In this document: piece after piece, positions 31,837 through 34,526 of the stretch | Numbering within the stretch: position 1 is the first letter of the stretch | Layout of the letters: every line of letters begins with the position of its first letter | Source: Streptomyces sp. ISL-12 | GTDB taxonomy: Bacteria > Actinomycetota > Actinomycetes > Streptomycetales > Streptomycetaceae | Length of the DNA stretch: 34,526 nt | Reading direction: 5' to 3' | Assembly: GCF_018614415.1 (NCBI RefSeq) | Contig: NZ_JAGGOO010000026.1 | Span: forward strand, 1 to 34,526 | Translations under genes and position numbers: made by a program | Notes under the pieces: generated by a model | Databases searched by the model: none | Told to the model about the DNA's origin: nothing | Seen by the model: only the letters and a program-made list of their open reading frames with translations

Positions 31837-33237
31837 CTATGCGGCCGGCACACACTCCCCCAGTTCCGATGCCTTGATCACCGCCGGGGCATTCCTTCCC
31901 GGTGGCAGCGCGGTCGCCACCAGCCAGTACAGGCGCATCCCTTCGTCCCGAAGGTTCACAGCCGCGTTCACATCCCGGTCATGGACCACGCCACACCCGG
32001 TGCACGTCCACTCCCGGACCGAGACGTCCAGCTTCGGCCCCTTGCCATGGCAGGACGAGCAACGCCGGGTCGAAGGGAAGAAGCGGTCCACGATCACCAG
32101 AGTCCGCCCGTACCACTCACACTTGTATCGCAACTGCCGCAACAGCTCGCCCCAGGAAGCGTCCGAGATCGCCTGGTTCAGCTTCGCCTTGCGCTTTCTT
32201 CCGGCACCCCGCGCCGCACGCAGCAGCGTCGCCACGGACAGGTCCTCCACCACGAGCACTTGGTTCTCGCGCACGAGGCGGGTGGTCAACTGGTCCAACG
32301 TGTCCCTGCGGACATCCGAGATGAGAGCGTAGAGGCGCGCGATCTTCCGCCTGACTCGGTCCCGGTTCCTCGAACCCTTCACTTTTCGGTGCAAATCGCT
32401 CTGTAACCGCGCCAGCTTCTCCCCGTACCGCTTCAGCAACCTTGGATGACCGATCGTCGTCCCGTCGTCCAAGGTGACTAGCGCAGCCAGCCCCAGGTCA
32501 ATACCCACCGCCTTCGGCGCCCGAGTCTCCGGCACGAAGGTGGCGGGCAACGGCACGATGCGTTCCTCCACCAAGGCGGCCACGAAGTAGCGGCCGGCTC
32601 GATCCCGCGTCACCGACAGTCGCACCGGGTCCACTCCCGCAGGAAGCGCCCGCGACCAGCGGATGTCCAACGGTTGGGACTGCTTCGCCAGAGTGATCAG
32701 CCCTGTACCTGGCCGCTCCGGATCTTCGGCCCACCGGAAACCCGTGCGCACATAGGTCGCCGCGTCCCGGGATCGGCCCTTTCTCTTCCGCCTCGGAAAC
32801 TTTGCCTCACCTCTGAAGAACTGGCCGAACGCCTGATCCAAGTGGCGGAGGGACTGCTGGAGGACGGTCGACGACACCTCTGCCAACCACGCTGTCCCCT
32901 CGCTCCGCTTCCACCCCGTCAGTGCCCGGCACGACTCCGCGAACCCCACCTTTACCCGGTGCCGCTCCCAGGCCTCCAGACGCAGGGCCAGGCCCTCGTT
33001 GTAGACCCATCGGCACGCACCGAACGTCCGCTGCAACTGCCGTGCCTGTTCCTCGGTCGGATAGAAGCGGAAGCGGTAGAGGCGGTGGTGAGTGTCCGGC
33101 TCCCTCACGTGGCTTTTCAGAGCCGTCGCCTTGCGGGCGTGGTGCTTGCGGCGGTCGCCGATGCCGAGGAGTTCCCGCTTGATGCGTGCGGCCTCCTCGC
33201 CTGGCACGGCCGCCGGTTTCTGTGCCGGTTCCCCCAT
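31837..33237 (-). mobile_element. tnpB: Orphan IS200/IS605-type tnpB (RNA-guided nuclease)
   Basis: A 466-residue TnpB. The N-terminal helix-rich part opens YRFRFYPTEEQARQLQRTFG. The RuvC nuclease residues are D247 (GIDLGLAAL), E331 (VVEDLSV) and D422 (HDRDVNAAVN), all present. A zinc finger is formed by C393, C396, C412 and C415. No tnpA transposase is near, so the element cannot move on its own. ATG 33237 follows GGGAGGGAAC. Leu278 uses TTA (32404-32406), so translation should need bldA tRNA. It sits between msiK and tRNA-Thr. By family, it cuts DNA beside a transposon-adjacent motif. Confidence 0.9.
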
Positions 33238-33370
33238 GTTCCCTCCCCGACGATCCGATCTTCGGAACAGCACGTCAGACCGATCAACGAACGGGTACTC
33301 GGGGTGGTTACGGGCAGTTCCGATGGAGTGGGGGAGCTGAAGTGCGTGGCTCAGGGAAACGGGGGCTGTG

Positions 33371-33376
33371 TACAGT
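33371..33376 (+). promoter_or_regulatory. Candidate -10 of tRNA-Thr
   Basis: TACAGT preceded by TG two bases earlier, about 37 bases before the mature tRNA. The -35 (TGGCTC at 33347) is weak. Confidence 0.45.
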
Positions 33377-33412
33377 GGAGGCGCTTTCGCGTGCGGTGTT
33401 GTAGTGCGCGAT

Positions 33413-33488
33413 GCCTCCTTAGCTCAGTCCGGTCCAGAGCGGCTGTCTTGTAAACAGCAGGTCGTCGGTTCGAATCCGACAGGGGGCT
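33413..33488 (+). tRNA. tRNA-Thr (anticodon UGU)
   Basis: A full cloverleaf: acceptor GCCTCCT with AGGGGGC (one G-U pair), D stem GCTC/GAGC, anticodon stem GCTGT/ACAGC with loop CTTGTAA, T arm GTCGG-TTCGAAT-CCGAC. The anticodon TGT reads threonine ACA/ACG. CCA is not encoded. It is followed by a terminator. Confidence 0.97.
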
Positions 33489-33493
33489 CTGGG

Positions 33494-33528
33494 GAACCCC
33501 AGGTCACGTGGCTCGTGGCCTGGGGTTC
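33494..33528 (+). terminator. Terminator after tRNA-Thr
   Basis: GAACCCCAGG at 33494-33503 starts a 15-bp stem with one G-U pair that closes at 33528, loop TGGCT. It begins six bases after the tRNA. Confidence 0.85.
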
Positions 33529-33544
33529 TGTGCGTGGGACGGGG

Positions 33545-33577
33545 AACGGCCCCCGCCTGTGACAGGCGAGGGCCGTT
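33545..33577. terminator. Terminator for the zinc-ribbon protein gene
   Basis: A 15-position stem with one mismatch (AACGGCCC... with ...GGGCCGTT) and a TGA loop, 18 bases past the stop of the minus-strand gene. With the tRNA terminator it insulates the two convergent units. Confidence 0.8.
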
Positions 33578-33594
33578 TCCGGGGCGGGGGGCGG

Positions 33595-34526
33595 TCAGGA
33601 GCCGTCGCCCGTGGAGCGGCTGAAGAACTCGACCTCGGCGATGGCCACCTGCTTCTTGTCGGAGGTGCCGTACGCGGACTCGATGGTGAAGCGGACCGCG
33701 CTGACCTCGCCGACCCGGAAGGCGCGGCGCTGGCCGCCGGCCGCCTGGTCCAGGGTGAGGTCGCGGGTCTTCTTGGTGCCGTCCTTCATGGTGATCGTCG
33801 CCTTGACGCGGTGCGGCAGCGCCTGCTCCTGGAGCTTGTCGGCGCGGCTGGAGACGCCCGAGGTGACGATCACGTCGAGCAGGCGGACCGGCTCGGTGAA
33901 GCGGGCCTCGATCCACTCGCCCTCGCCGGACTGGGCCACGCCCGGGCCCCACCAGGTGTTGCTGAGCTTGTCGAAGACGAGTTCCGGCTTGTGGCCGGGG
34001 TAGGAGCGGGACGCCTTCACCGAGTCCGGGGCGACCGGGGCGCGCTTGGCGAAGTGGTCGCGGGTGGCCTGGTAGCCGTCGGGGATGTAGATGATGCCGA
34101 GGACCACCGCGGTGATGGTGACCGCGATCCAGATCCAGGTGCCGATCTGGTCGAAGGTGCGGCGCAGGCGGGGGCGGTCGCCGGCCCAGGGGGTCTCCTG
34201 GGTGCCCCGGAACATACGGCGCCACCAGGGGAGCGGGCGGGCGTCCTGGCGTTCGTCGCCGGCCAGCGGCATGGCGCAGCGGACGCAGAAGTGGCGGTCG
34301 ACGCGGTTGGGCGTGGCGCACCAGGGGCAGGGCGGGCCGCTCTCGCCCTCCTGCGGTCCCACGGGCCGTACCGTGGGCCGGTCGGCCACCGGGACGCCGG
34401 GCAGGACGGGGGCGACGGCCGGGTCCGAGGGGACGGTGCGGGCCTCGGGGTCGGCGACGGGGACGAGGAGGGAGCGGGCGCGGTGGGCCATGGTGTCGCC
34501 CATGTCGGGGGCGGCGGGGGCCGCGG
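33595..34526 (-). CDS. Zinc-ribbon membrane protein with discoidin-like domain (5' end outside window)
   Basis: At least 302 residues from ATG 34503, but the frame stays open to the window edge and reads AAPAAPD before that ATG, so the true start is probably outside. A zinc ribbon is formed by CPWC and CVRC (about residues 59-77 counted from ATG 34503). One membrane helix follows at about 121-140 (WIWIAVTITAVVLGIIYIP). The last ~140 residues, with NTWWGPGVAQSGEGEWIEARF and AIAEVEFFSRS, resemble a discoidin (F5/8 type C) carbohydrate-binding fold outside the cell. Partner and ligand are unknown. Confidence 0.85.
   Translation of the reverse strand, partial: AAPAAPDMGDTMAHRARSLLVPVADPEARTVPSDPAVAPVLPGVPVADRPTVRPVGPQEGESGPPCPWCATPNRVDRHFCVRCAMPLAGDERQDARPLPWWRRMFRGTQETPWAGDRPRLRRTFDQIGTWIWIAVTITAVVLGIIYIPDGYQATRDHFAKRAPVAPDSVKASRSYPGHKPELVFDKLSNTWWGPGVAQSGEGEWIEARFTEPVRLLDVIVTSGVSSRADKLQEQALPHRVKATITMKDGTKKTRDLTLDQAAGGQRRAFRVGEVSAVRFTIESAYGTSDKKQVAIAEVEFFSRSTGDGS

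Overview
The window is high-GC actinobacterial chromosome, almost certainly Streptomyces. Third codon positions are overwhelmingly G or C, the mycothiol gene mshA is present, and the gene order (mshA; gpmA; a DUF4242 Ni-binding protein; phoU / phoR-phoP; carD; ispD-ispF; cysS; rlmB; msiK) matches the S. coelicolor core around SCO4204-SCO4240 as I remember it. Both edges cut through ordinary chromosome. The last gene runs off the right edge.

Layout. 120-5874: a methyltransferase, mshA with a SigR-type promoter, a YbjN-family gene, a secreted protein, a divergent AraC regulator / DUF2000 pair and a RibD/DHFR-like reductase. 5836-11233: an accessory block on the minus strand. In transcription order it holds a helix-turn-helix/TPR-like regulator, two small proteins coupled by a TGATG overlap, a radical SAM/SPASM protein, a 37-residue acidic peptide ending in GCGDDNPYN, an aminoglycoside-phosphotransferase-like kinase and a frameshifted small gene. 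A plus-strand ABM-fold monooxygenase is divergent from the regulator. A truncated relative of one small protein lies at the far left edge. 11249-16647: an MFS exporter, gpmA, SRPBCC, a DUF4232 lipoprotein, a second copy of the secreted protein, a 71-aa CarD/Tudor-like protein and an unusual small ORF without a normal start codon. 16771-21307: a Ni-binding DUF4242 protein, a Cys-rich peptide, phoU, the phoR-phoP two-component system and a lipoprotein. 21995-28608: carD, ispD, ispF, cysS, rlmB and a DoxX membrane protein. 28710-34526: a sugar-nucleotide transferase, a small membrane protein, msiK, an orphan IS605-type tnpB, tRNA-Thr(UGU) and a zinc-ribbon membrane protein.

How the genes work together. 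PhoU, PhoR and PhoP form the phosphate-starvation circuit. The phoU/phoR gap holds three contiguous 11-nt units, the outer two resembling a PHO box. MshA starts mycothiol synthesis and has an exact GGAAT-N18-GTT promoter. IspD and IspF are successive steps (with IspE between) of the MEP isoprenoid pathway. MsiK is the shared ATPase of sugar ABC importers.

The strongest candidate for an undescribed system is the radical SAM operon at 6089-9437. It looks like a ribosomal-peptide (RiPP) cluster with a SPASM maturase, a tiny acidic substrate candidate and a kinase-fold protein. The radical SAM gene and the upstream regulator each carry a TTA codon, so bldA (developmental) control is expected. All functional statements about this cluster are inference from sequence; no search was run.
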